Assembly (NCBI GenBank): GCA_003550305.1
Contig: QKYT01000038.1
Coordinates: 97,306 to 161,305, forward strand
Source: Glomus cerebriforme
Lineage: Eukaryota; Glomeromycota; Glomeromycetes; Glomerales; Glomeraceae
Length of the DNA: 64,000 bases
Reading direction: 5' to 3'
Part shown: piece after piece, positions 13,899 through 25,483 of the stretch
How positions within the stretch are numbered: position 1 is the stretch's first letter
Layout: every line of letters starts with the position of its first letter
Made by a program: the position numbers and the translations under genes
Notes under the pieces: model-generated
Database searches by the model: none
Told to the model about the DNA's origin: nothing
The model's input: only the letters and a program-made list of their open reading frames with translations

Positions 13899-14394
13899 TT
13901 TATATTTTTTATATTTAGTTAATAAACTTAATTATTAATTTTACTATAAAAAGATTAATATATTGTAATTTTAAATAATTTTAATAAATTAATATAAATT
14001 TTATAAAACAAATATTGTTATAAAAATAATTATTATTTTAAATAATGTAATTTATTATATATAAAAGTCTTTTAAAAATAGATTTTTCTTTTAATTATAA
14101 TTAATCTTTTAAATTAAAATAACTAAAATAATTAAAATAAAAAATATTTATCTTTCATATAAACCTATTACCAACTTTTATAAACACTTTAAAATAGTTT
14201 TTAAAAGGTAAATGATAATTAGTATATTTTTTTTAATATTAGTATTATTACTAATATTAAATTTTTTGTTTGTTTTTATAAAACCTTTTAAATACTTTTA
14301 TAAAATAAATAAGAATTGGGATATTTTTTTAATATTAGTAATTATACTAATATTAAACTATTATTAATATTTTATTTCTTTAAATATAGTTAAA
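13899..14394. other. A+T-rich intergenic flank
   Basis: Very A+T-rich sequence with repeated phrases such as AATATTAGTA. No gene is seen. It leads into the large inverted repeat to the right. Confidence 0.5.
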
Positions 14395-15252
14395 TTACTA
14401 TATAATTACTTCTATATAAGTACATCTCTTTATAAGCATTCAATTTTGAGAAACAGTTTTAAATTATATTAAATTATCTCTTTATAATTACAAATCAGCT
14501 ATAATCACTATCATCTTATAATTTCAAATATACATATTATTTTTATTAATAACAAACACCGGTCATGTCATATAAAATACAATCACTAGTTAAAAAACAA
14601 AAATAATGATTGCAAATATTCTAATATAACTCAATTTTTTTTTAAAAAACATATTCATGAACCTTAGTAAAGTTTTGTTTTTTAAGATTTTCTTTATTTG
14701 TTTCAAGAATTTTTATAGTAATATAACATGTACATAAAAAATTTATATTGAGCTGACTTTTCCTATTTTTTTGATTTTAACCCAGAGATGCAAGTTTGTA
14801 TGAAGACTAAATACTTTTCTAAATATCTGAATATATGTAATATTTTTTTACAATCAAAAATCTTATTTCATAAAAGGTAAATTAAATAGTAAATTTTATG
14901 ACAAATTCAATATTTTTACTTTTTTAATTAAATAGCTCATATTAGTTTTACAAATTTTACATAGATAGACTTTAATTTAATGATAAATAATGCTTTTTTA
15001 ATACAAAATACACATTATAATAAAAAATCTTTCTTGTTTATATAAATAATTATTAAATATTATAATTTTCTATTTAAAAAATAATTGAAAAAAGTTGCTA
15101 CTAGTAAAAGCTTTTTAATAATTATGCAAATTTAATAAAAATTAATATACTATAATATAAATGTATTATAAAGTGATGTGTAAAATTTCAGTATATATTA
15201 TTATATAAAATAATTCAGGATAGTTAAATAAATTTATTGTTATATAAAATAT

Positions 15253-15645
15253 AGGGCAAATGTATATCTCGCAGGGATGCGACATCATTATTCATCGCCT
15301 CCAATTTGTCACCCCCGTGTCACACCCTCCGACTTTCATTTTTACTATTTATTCTAGGAACTTAGAATTTTTTTGAGGTGTGAAATCCTATTTGTCACAT
15401 GTTAATCGTCATATCCCTTAATTTTGGCCGAAAACTTTAATTCTGATCAAAATTTCTATTTTTGGACATTATGTAACGTTACACGGACCAAAAAGGCAAT
15501 TTTGTTTCTCTTCAAAATCGAAATTTAGGTTACATGAGACTCCCAAAAAAAGAAATTTTCTTAATTTCGGCCGGAATTACCGAATTAGGAAAATTCCCGG
15601 CGATGTATAAATGTCTCACCCCCATGCTAGATCTAGATTTACCCT
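15253..15645. mobile_element. Small non-autonomous element with ~50-bp terminal inverted repeats
   Basis: The left end begins AGGGCAAATGTATATCTC and the right end is ATCTAGATTTACCCT; their complements align over about 50 bp, ending in the shared phrase ACATCGCC/TCATCGCC. The element is flanked by the 7-bp direct repeat AAAATAT at 15246-15252 and 15646-15652 (8 bp if one terminal base is reassigned), which fits hAT-type integration. Its interior is richer in G+C than the surroundings and resembles part of 1730-1900. No coding capacity. Confidence 0.65.
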
Positions 15646-15689
15646 AAAATATATATTAAAAAAAATTAATATGCTGATTTATGACATCA

Positions 15690-16213
15690 CTGGATGTCTT
15701 CACAAAATATATGATTGAGATTAAGATTAAGATTAGTAATTAATCAAAAAAAGTAATTGAGATTAAGCTTAATTTCAATTTTCAAGCTAATCATGATTGA
15801 AATTTCATATGAATTTTCAATCTTACTTATTAAGTAAGATTAGAAATGAAAAACTAAGTAAATATTAGGCAGATCAAAATCATAAAATTTAGCATGTTAT
15901 CCTAAAAGAAAATTATGCATAAATGTGCTAAGTATGCATATATTTATAATAGAAAAATTGTAATTAGATTTTTACTTATAAATGTATATGCAAGAAATAC
16001 ATTGGTATGCATTTTGTATTACTATAAACCCAAAAAAGTAAAAAAATTTTATTTAATATTACACAAAATTTTAGTCCGAATTAATATTTGGTTAACATTA
16101 ATATTAATCTGATTTTTGTGAATTAAGATTGAAGTGCTAATCTTAATCTCAAGCTGATCATAATCTCAATCCTAATCTAATCCCAATCATACATTTTGTG
16201 AAGACACCTACTG
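15690..16213. mobile_element. MITE-like element nested in the loop of the inverted repeat
   Basis: Both ends carry the same imperfect terminal inverted repeat: left GATGTCTTCACAAAATATAT followed by GATTGAGATTAAGATTA, right the complement of GGTGTCTTCACAAAATGTAT followed by GATTGGGATTAG. GATTAAGATT-type repeats lie just inside both ends. The target duplication is not clear, so the family is undecided. No coding capacity beyond a short chance frame at 15915-16112. Confidence 0.6.
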
Positions 16214-18204
16214 TGTCTAATATTTTATATAACATTGAATTTATTTAGCCATTCTGAATTATATTATATAATAATATATACTGAAATTTTATATATCGCT
16301 TTGTAATGCATTCATATTATAGTATATTAATTTTTATTAAATTTGCATAATTATTGAAAAACTTTTACTAGTAGCAACTTTTTTCAATTATTTTTTAAAT
16401 AAAAAATTATAATACTTAATAATTATTTATATAAACAAGAAAGATTTTTTTATTATAATGTGTATTTTGTATTAAGAAAGCATTATTTATCATTAAATTA
16501 AAATCTATTTATATAAAATTTGTAAGACTAATATGAGCTATTTAATTAAAAAAGTAAAAATATTGAATTTGTCATAAAATTCACTATTTAATTTACCTTT
16601 TATAAAATAAGATTTTTGATTATAAACAAAATTTTACATATATTTAGATATTTAGAAAAGTATTTAGTCTTCATACAAACTTGCATCTCTGGGTTAAAGT
16701 CAAAAAAAATAGGAAAAGTCAGCTCAATATAAATTTTTTATGTACGTGCTATATTACTATAAAAATTCTTGAAACAAGTAAAGAAAACCTTAAAGAACAA
16801 AACTTTACTAAGGTTCATAAGTATTAAAAAAAAATTGAGTTATATTAGAATATTTGCAATCATTATTTTTGTTATACAAATTTTTAATTAGTAATTATTA
16901 TTCATGTGACATAACTGGCATTTGATAATTAAACTTTCACATAATTACTATAATCATTATAATTTTAGTTATAAAATATTTTTAACCAGAATTACAAAAA
17001 TTTAAATTTTCTTTTAGAAATTAGAATTACATGAAAATTTTTTTTTGTAAAATTACTGTTTCAAAAAAGAAAATACCCATATTATAATTTACTAATTTTA
17101 GCTAAAATTAAGATATTTTTAATTTTAATACCTTTATATAAGCATACCTTTATATAATTACTGATTTTGCAAAAACTAATTAAATGACTATATAGAGGTC
17201 TGACTGTATTTTAAAATAAGAGAAAATTTATTTAACACACCTTTGCGTTATAACACATCTCCCCTATAAAAAAGTAATTTCCTTTGTTTTTGGAAATTTG
17301 TGTACTATCATGTGATAATCATTTATTTAATACTAACGCGGAGTGACGTCTGACATATTATTCTTTTTTGTAATTGTGACTAGATTATCATTTTATAAAA
17401 AAGTTAATTTTTTTTTCTATTACCAGTTACTGCAGAATAGAGAGCTATTACAAACAGGTATAGTATTTGAAATTATCTTCATTTACTGCATTTAATTTTT
17501 TTTGACTAGTCTTGTTATCATATATGGACAAGTTGTGAGCAAATGGTTGCTTTTTTTATCAAATTATACTTTAGTTTTAATAGAGTTTGCTTTAGTTTCA
17601 TTAGACTTTACTTTAGTTTTATTAGGTTTATTTTGATTTCATTAATGTTGGAAAATTTTGATTTTGTATATTGTATACTTGAAATCTTATCATTGATAAC
17701 TTTTTTTATTCAGAAATACTTATGGAAAAAAGTGAATTTGATCAAGGTTGTTGTAAAATTTTGTTTTAGTTTTGCTAACTTTTGGTAATAAAGCAATTTT
17801 GTATATTGTACATTTAAAACATTGCCAGTGATGTCTTTATTTAGTTCTAAAATACCTATGGAGAAAAGTACAGATACCGTATAGTTCTGAAATTAAGCAC
17901 ACTTTTTTTGTTATAGAGGTGCTTAATTTTGGTATATAATTTTTTTAAAAAATCATATTTATATTAATTTTGTATTTAGGATATCTTGTGATCTAGTAAT
18001 TAAACATTAATATAATTTAGCTCATTGGATTCATCTCAATGAGAGAAATCCAATGGTAATTATTTCATATTTCTAGGATAAATATTGACCGAGATATCAT
18101 AAATTTATTATTAAAAGAATGCTTATTTTTGGGTTATTTTTTATATGTAGGAATGCTTATTTTCAGGTGATGCTTAATTTTAGAACTATATGGTACTATA
18201 ATTT

Positions 18205-21200
18205 ATACAATACTTGAATCTTTAGAATTGTCTATTGGATGTCGTTTTGATACTTGGATAGTTGCAGAGAATACTATAAAAGAATATGGAAAGCGTAAAG
18301 GATTTGCTATTAATCGACATCAAGTTAAATATAGTAAAAATCAAATTACCAATTCAGGTAAACGAGTTGTAAGGAAAAGAACTTATGTATGCAAATATTT
18401 TGAAAAGTATAAGCCTAATAAAGAAAATCCAATTGAGCAGCAATGTAACAAAGGTTTAAAGAAGACTGACTGCAAATAGCATGTTAATTTGAGTAAGCTG
18501 AGAGATATCAATTTTGTCCATATAATATTCATACATTCTGATCACAATCACAAATTACTTGCTGATAATGTGATATTTGCTACAACTTTCCAAAGATTTA
18601 ATATTTCTATAATGAAAGAAATTGAACATGTCATTGTGTACGGTCGTTATAACACGTATACCATATGAAATCTTTTACAACCTTTATTTCCTGATCAACT
18701 TTTTCTTACTCAAGATTTATCGAATGCAATTCAAAAAATCAAACGCAAACATCAAATTATTGGATTGGATGCCTCTTGTTTGTTGAAATTTCTTCTTAAG
18801 AAGCAAAAAGAAGATCTTACAATATTTGTGCAGCCATTAATTAACGTGAATAATGATCGACTTTGTGGTATATTCTGGATAACATCAAACCAGATTTTAT
18901 TATGGTCACATTATTCTGATATTATTATTTTATATGATAACACTTTGAGGACTAATAAGTATAACTATCCTTTATCATTATTTATACTTGTAGACAATAA
19001 TGGTAAATCATGATTAGGTGCACAGGCTTTCTTGAATGATAAAACACAAGAAAGTTATGAATGGAGTTTGTAGCAAACGTTAGACGCAACTGGTTCAAAA
19101 CCTTGAGTTATATTAATTGATATGGATCCTGCAATAATCTTTGCGTGTCAAAATATATATAAGGACACATATCACATCTATTGTATATGGTATATGTTTT
19201 AAAATATACCTAAATGACTTAAATACAAGCTTAAAACTGCAAATTTTAAGATATTTAACAAAGATTTTTGGAAAACGCGTAATTCGTTATGTGTAGAAAT
19301 TTTTAAGTGACAATTTCAAGAATTGTTAGAGAAATTTCCTGACAGCAACAATTATATGTGTAATACATTCTATCCAATTTGTAATTCATGAGCTTGTGCT
19401 TTTACAAGTCATATTTTTATGGCTGATATGTAGTCAACTCAACGTATTGAATCTATTAACATAATTGTTCATAAGGCTATCTCCTCTAGTTCAACTATAA
19501 CTGAAACAGTTGAATTTTTGGACTCTTAGATGCAGAAAAAAGAGCTGAACAAAAGTTTTATAAAATGGAAATATAAATCAACAACATATTACTAGCCATT
19601 TGTAGTGGATAATTTTTTTAGTGATATTAATGTTCTAATTAAAAAGTATTTTTCTCACATATTGTTGAAGAAATTCATAAACAAATGTATGACTCTGTAC
19701 TTTATAGATGTGAAAGATATCTTTAGAGGATGCGAACAATTTTGATAATGATCAAATGGTAATATATGATACATATTTAATTACATTAGTTAGAGGTCTT
19801 CCATTGAATGGGTTCTTTCAAGAATAGTTTTATTTTTCTTTAGACGAATGAATGATTTATTTAGTAAAGTATCGTGATAAGGGTGGGTCAGGATAGTGGT
19901 TATGATTTAAATTAGAATAGATTAATATTATGGCATTATGGTTGATACTATGATTCGATTAATAAGATTCACATGATTTTTTTTTACATTTAGGATCAGG
20001 AAGATGAACTGGAATCTAATCAAGAAGAAGCCAATAACATTGAAGATTATTATGACTATCGTCAAACATATTTAAAGGTATTGTTTAGTGCTCCGAATAG
20101 TTCTGGTTCGAACTGAGAACTGAACTGAAACTGGCCAACATTCCAGTTCAGTTCGGTTCAGTTTCTAGAACCGGAACATTTGGTTCAGTTCGAACTGAAA
20201 CTTAATAAAAAAGTGAAAAATGCGAAAATTTGAATAATTCGGCATGCACTGATCCATAAAATATGAAATATAGCTCATTCAAATCATCTCAATGAGACGA
20301 ATCGAATGGTAGTAAAAGCAAAATTCTAGCATCGATATTTCGTTCGCTATCAATGAAAACGTAAATTTATTTAAGTACGATTTGCTGATGAATTATCGAT
20401 GCTAGAGACATGAATTTAGTGTCATTTGACGCGTCTCGATGTGATGATTCCAATGAGTTATAAAACGTTAACATTGGATCACTAAACGAGGAGTAATGTC
20501 AACGGTTCCAAAAATTTGGAATTTTAAATTTCAAAAATTTCAAAATGCCGACTCTGACTTTATATTTGATATTGTGCATTATCCAGTGATCAAATTTGAT
20601 AAAACATAGCCTGTTGGAATCGTCTATTCAAGACGCATCGAATGGTACTAAATTCAGATCTCTAGCATGATATATCAATGGCTAATTGTGTCCTAATGCT
20701 TTTATCTAATTCATCATTAGTGGCGATTGATGAATTAATTCCAGAATATTAATTTTAGTACCATTCGATGCGTCTTGAATAGATGATTCCAATAAGCTAT
20801 GTTTTATCAAATTTGGATCACTGGATGGTACACAATATCAAATATAAAGTCAGAGTCGGCATTTTGAAATTTTTGAAATTTAAAATTCTGAATTTTTGGA
20901 ACCGTTGACATTACTTCTCTTCTAGTGATCCAATGTTGACGTTTTATAGCTCATTGGAATGGTCTCATCGAGACGCGTCGAATGACACTATATTCATGTC
21001 TCTAGCATCGATAATTCGTCAGCAAATCGTACTTAAAGAAATTTACGTTTTCATCGATAGCGAACGAAATATTAATGCTAGAATTTTGCTTTTACTACCA
21101 TTTGATTCATCGCGTTGAGACGATTCGAATGAGCTATAGTTCATGTTTTATGGATCAGTGCATGTTGAATTGTTCAAATTTTCGCATTTTTCACTTTTTT

Positions 21201-22128
21201 ATTAAGTTTCGGTTCGAACTGAACTGAACCGAAATTTTCATTTCGGTCTAAAAACTGAACCAAACTGAACCGTTCAGAGTACTAGTATTGTTAGAAGTTA
21301 GATTCAGTTTTAGAAAAATCAATTAAAGAAATCTGGCAAATCACTCCTTATATGATCTCAAACTCGTATTAGCATATCATTATCTTTGAGAATGGTACAC
21401 ACATATATACATGTTTATTGTTAGTCTTGCATGGGATTATGTGTAGACATTATTTCAAGTTGATGGTTGAAAATTCAAATGCGTTGTTTCATTTATTATT
21501 AATGCCAACAAGATGGCTTCAAGATAATGCATGGAATCATGTTGATATTATTTCTAATAAACCATTTATTGGAACATCATCCAAAAACCTAAAACAGCTT
21601 CAAGATAATAATACAGTTCAACAAGCTAATTTTATTCCTATGCATTATGATAACATTCAAGAAGTTCAAATTAGAAGTCACATATAAAAGAAAATTGATT
21701 ATGGCCGACTTATGGGACATTTTAAGAAAGCAGTGGATTATTTTTTAGAAGATAATAATCAACAAAATTTAGATGATATTATCCTAGCTTATATTTCTGA
21801 AAAGCAAGCAAAATGGCAGGCTTTAGTGCAATTGATATGAAAACAAATATTTTAGAGGAATATAGGAACTCAAATAAGATTGAATTACATGATGGACACG
21901 TTTATAATATTAATAGTATTTATAAAGATCTGATAAGGTATAATTGTAAAGGTAGACCTACCACCAAATGAATAAAAGGTCACAATGAAGAAAATAATAA
22001 TATGAGTACTAGTAAAGCACAAAAAGAAAATGTGCAAAATGATTGTGAAAATATGAATCATGGGCAAAAGTGTGGCATATGTCATAAAATGGAGCATTAT
22101 GCATCTAGATGTCCTAATCAAAAATGAT
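18205..22128 (+). pseudogene. MULE transposase with FAR1 domain, SWIM finger and zinc knuckle (broken)
   Basis: The coding region can be followed in pieces. A FAR1 DNA-binding domain starts near 18220 (FDTWIVAENTIKEYGKRKGF) and runs to about 18480. The transposase core follows: MDASCLLKFLLKKQKEDLTI near 18765 and SHYSDIIILYDNTLRTNKYN near 18910-18965, with the first catalytic Asp, then ILIDMDPAI near 19110 with the second. A SWIM-type finger (HGIMCRHYFKLMVENSNALF) lies at about 21424-21490. The tail has an intact CX2CX4HX4C knuckle (CGICHKMEHYASRC) at about 22074-22115. Several stop codons and frame changes occur between 18478 and 19500, and the 1.2-kb hAT palindrome splits the gene, so it cannot make a functional protein. 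I did not attempt to restore the frame. Confidence 0.9.
20086..21284. mobile_element. hAT-type foldback element inserted in the MULE
   Basis: A 1199-bp near-perfect palindrome. The left end is TAGTGCTCCGAATAG; the right end complement is TAGTACTCTGAACGG. It is flanked by the 8-bp direct repeat GTATTGTT at 20078-20085 and 21285-21292. An 8-bp duplication with TAG-starting ends fits hAT transposons. The outer arms are rich in GGTTCAGTTCGAACTGAA-like short palindromes. The inner arms carry six copies of a 60-70-bp module that also occurs elsewhere in the window. The centre is near 20690. No transposase frame; one 61-codon frame at 20933 is chance. Confidence 0.88.
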
Positions 22129-22639
22129 GGCTTTAATATTGATTGACTGTGATAGTATTGTGACTGAAAGAATAATATAAAAGTTTGAAAAGAAGGACCT
22201 AATACAACAATGTAATCTCATTATATTTGATACAATTTAATAAAGTTATCACAGATGTTTTATACCATTTGTGATCTATTTTATGGTCAATTTTATGATA
22301 TTTTTAGGAACTTTAATTTTTTTCTGATATTACAAAGGAAATTTTGGGTTAATTTTGATTTAATTTTGGCCAATAATTCTAGCCAAAATTATAGGTCACG
22401 TGGGAATGTGTTATAACGCAAGGAGTGTTAAATAAATTTACTCTTAAAATAATCCCTAAGAAGAATAAAATTTTTTTTATTATATTAGAAATATTATTAC
22501 AATTAAGAATAAATGTATATATAACAGCCTATTACATGCTTTATTTATAACAACTTCAGAAATTTTAATTTTTGTGTAATATTATTTATTAATATTATCA
22601 CATGCATATTATTATTTATTTATCAGCTGTTTATGATTA

Positions 22640-23480
22640 TCTTTTTTTTTCTAATGAAACTTTCTTTTTTTCCTTTCTTCTCAGATATGTTCACTAATTT
22701 TGTTTTTGTTTTTTATTTTTTTATTTATTTGTTTGTTCTTTCTTTCTTCTCTAATACCTATACTTTCCAGCAAAATTAAAATGCCATTGTTAAAATATTT
22801 CATCATGGACAAAATCAATTATGATGATCATAATTTTACTAATAAAATATATGAATTATGTCAAATTACGTCTTTGTATTATGTTAGTCATAATTCAAAA
22901 AATCTATTTCACAGGAAAGTATACTAATACTCTTCTTTTTTTTCTTTTTCCTATCCATTTTAGTTTGCTCTTTATCTCTTCTTAGGTATGTCTGCTAATT
23001 TCATTTTTTTTTTTTGTTTTTCTATTTGTTAGTTTTTGTCTTTCTTTCTTCTCTAATCTCTTTTTTTTTTCTTTTTTTCCTTTCTATTTAGATCAATTTT
23101 TTATAATTTTATTTTTATTTATTTGTTTGTCTTTGTCTTTCTTTCTTTTTTAATTCCCTTTCTTTTTTTTCTTTTTTTTCTTTCCATTAAATCAACTCTT
23201 CATCTCTTAGGTTTCATTTTTATTTTTAGCGAGTTTTTTCATTTTAACTTCTTTTTTTTTTGCTTTATAGTATTTCAGCTTTAGATGAGTCTTTTCTTTT
23301 TTTTTTTTTTGTTTTTTTTTGTTTTTGGCAGAGATTTTTTTATTCTAATTATCCTTCTTTTCTTCTTTGTTTACTTTTTTCTTTTTTCTTCCTTTTTTAC
23401 TTTTTTTATTTTATTTTATTTATTCATTCTTTTTGTGTACTTCTTTTTTTTTTTATTTTTTCCTTTAGGATGCTTTGGTT
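22640..23480 (+). repeat. Degenerate tandem C/T-rich repeat
   Basis: Units of roughly 100-130 bp recur: a run of T with CTTTCTTTCTTCTCTAAT, then CCTTTCT..ATTTAGATCA-like text, then CTCTTCATCTCTTAGGT and GTCTGCTAATTT. Copies start near 22650, 22925, 23040 and 23150. Purines are almost absent from the + strand over long stretches. Open frames here are low-complexity Phe/Leu strings and are not genes. Confidence 0.6.
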
Positions 23481-23819
23481 TGGTTGCCTAGTAATATAAA
23501 TGATAAAAAATAAAAAAATTAAAAATTAAAAAACCATGTATTTACTTTTACTATATTAACATGTATTGTCATTTTTTATTGTGTTTAGTTTGATAAATTA
23601 AAAATTCTATAAATAAATAAATAATTTCTATAAATAAAAATTTATTATCCAGATTTATTTTTTGAGGTTATTACAAATAAGATATGTAACAGAATATTAC
23701 AATTAGATTTATTTTACAATTAATATTTTTTAATATAACAAAGATTTTGCAAAATAGATATTATCATAAAGAATAAATATTGCATTCATTTCACAAGACT
23801 AATTTAAGAAAAATTTTAT

Positions 23820-24165
23820 AATCCAAAAGTTTTCAGAAAATTATTACTACAAAAAAGAAAAAAAAAGAATGTTAAAAACATTTCCAAAAGTCAAAACCAA
23901 AACAACAAAGAGAAAATAACACTTACCCATCTGAAATGTCATCTATTTCGAAGTTTAAGAAGCCATTCCTATAAAAAAAGAAAACAAAAACATTAAAAAT
24001 ATTTCCAAAAGTTAAAAACAAAATAATAAAGAGAAAACACTTATTCATTCAGAATGTCATCTATTTCGAAGTTCAAGAAATTGTTTTTACAAAAAAAAAA
24101 AGAAAAAGAACATTAGAAAAGCCAGTTTACAAAAAAAAAAAAAAATAATAAATTATTTACCTATC
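23820..24165 (-). repeat. Tandem repeat units containing a duplicated micro-exon-like segment
   Basis: Two full units (about 23860-23972 and 23973-24091) and a partial third (about 24100-24160) share an A-rich spacer and a conserved core. On the minus strand the core of unit 1 is a 42-nt segment, 23968-23927, preceded by AG and followed by GTAAGT, reading NGFLNFEIDDISDG in a symmetric phase. Unit 2 reads NNFLNFEIDDILNE, but both splice edges are changed. The spacer between cores looks like an intron. This suggests exon duplication in a decayed or unrecognised gene. Confidence 0.55.
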
Positions 24166-25483
24166 TATGATTTTGTAGTATTATTGTAATATAACAAATA
24201 ATTTGTTATACTATACTAAAAATTTATTATAGTATTAATAAATTTTTTTATAATGAAGGTCTAATTGGCCTGGATACTTACTTTATTATATCAAAAGTTA
24301 TCTTATTTTTTTATTTTTTTTTTTGTAAAAATTTTCTAAATACTTTAAAATAATTCTTAAAAGTACTAGTTAAAATCAAAATTTTTAATCTTAATTAAGA
24401 CTTTTTAGTAAAATTTTATTTAATTTAATCATGTAATTTATTGCAGTTTTCAAAAAAATTGATTTGCATAAAATTTACTAAAATTAAATTTTTAATTTTA
24501 CTCTTATTTTTAAGTAGTATAATGAACAATAATATGTAAAAAAAAATTTTTCTTTTTTAAAATATAATTTTTTTTCATTTATATAAAGAACAGAAGCTAA
24601 AGATTTTATAAAATAGGTTTTAAATGTCCTTTTATATGCTTTTTTATAACTTATAATACATTATTTTCTATGATTATATGTGATTATAATGATTACAAAT
24701 GAATATAAATAATTATATTACAATTTACAAGTAAGTAAACTTTTATTTAATAATTTTAATTAAACCAATTTTTAAAACATATATATTATGATTTTTTTAA
24801 AGAGTTCAAAAGTTTATCATTATTATTTTATTTTTTGTTTTAGAATTATTTTATTATTTTTCTTATTACATTACATTAAAATATTAACATTTCATTATTT
24901 ATTACAATTTAGATTATTTTTGATATAAATATAATATATATCTAGATGTTAAGTTTGTAATTATCTATAATAAAGTTTATTTAATTATATTTAGCTTTGT
25001 AAATTTAAGAAATAATTTATAATAAAAATTTTTTTTTAAATTGTAATCACGTGATTAAAAAAATATTAGTTTTATTAGCTAATTTATTTATGACATATTA
25101 TCAAATAATTTTATTATACAATAACAAAAATTCTAATTTGATTATTTAATTTATCAATCAGTAATATGATATAATGTGTAGGTAGTCAATAATTGTGTAT
25201 TTATAAATAAAATTATAATAAAGCTATATTTCAAATGGTTTAAATTAAATAATAATTTATTAAAAAAAAAAAAAAATTGATATTTAATATTTATTAAATA
25301 TATTTAACAAATCAATAAACTTCATGTCTATAGACTAAATAGGAAAAACAGGTAAAAATGCTAAATTTTTTATGTATTAACCTCAGATTACGTAAATAAT
25401 TAATCCCGTGATATGTTAATACACAAAAATTTGAATTTCTCTAGTATTAATAAATTTTACTCTTGCAAAAAAAAAACGGTAGA

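Larger units (their letters stand above)
14395..17209. mobile_element. Large inverted-repeat element with a TA-target-type right end
   Basis: Two long arms face each other. The left arm runs from about 14550 (possibly from 14395) to 15252 and the right arm from about 16218 to about 16905, with weaker similarity outward to 17209. Examples of matching pairs are ATGATTGCAAATATTCTAAT at 14607 against its complement near 16850, and the GACTAAATACTTTTCTAAAT block near 14803 against its complement near 16650. The right tip, GACTATATAGAGGTCTGACTG followed by TA at 17210-17211, resembles Tc1/mariner- or pogo-like termini and the tip of the element at 40255-41214. The left tip is too degraded to place exactly. 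No transposase frame is present. The loop contains two further elements (15253-15645 and about 15690-16213). Confidence 0.65.
17220..22443 (+). mobile_element. MULE (Mutator-like) DNA transposon with intact ends and 9-bp target duplication
   Basis: A 5.2-kb element bounded by terminal inverted repeats: left GAGAAAATTTATTTAACAC followed by a GCGTTATAACACAT block, right GAGTAAATTTATTTAACAC (complement) followed by the same block. It is flanked by the 9-bp direct repeat TTAAAATAA at 17211-17219 and 22444-22452. A 9-bp duplication is the MULE hallmark. Inside are remnants of a FAR1-type DNA-binding domain, a MULE transposase core, a SWIM zinc finger and a CCHC zinc knuckle, all on the + strand, interrupted by a hAT-type palindrome at 20086-21284. 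It lies directly beside the TA-type tip of the inverted-repeat element at its left. Confidence 0.9.
22444..25483. other. Gene-poor A+T-rich region with pyrimidine-rich and micro-exon-like repeats
   Basis: No complete gene is supported. 22620-23480 is an extreme C/T-rich strand with degenerate tandem repeats. A more complex stretch at about 22755-22920 could be a lone exon but I do not recognise it. 23820-24165 holds tandem units with splice-like edges. 24170-25483 is A+T-rich with one CACGTG at about 25048; it ends in the promoter of the PRKRIP1-like gene. Confidence 0.5.

Noticed and set aside
15915..16112. 65-codon frame inside a MITE-like element
   Set aside because: The element is non-autonomous and the frame has no transposase features.
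22700..22927. 75-codon frame with a more complex second half (KIKMPLLKYF... onward)
   Set aside because: Could be a lone exon but I could not find partners or a family; kept only as a remark in the intergenic entry.
23260..23499. Phe-rich open frames in the T-rich tract
   Set aside because: Homopolymer-derived; no start context, signal or conserved text.
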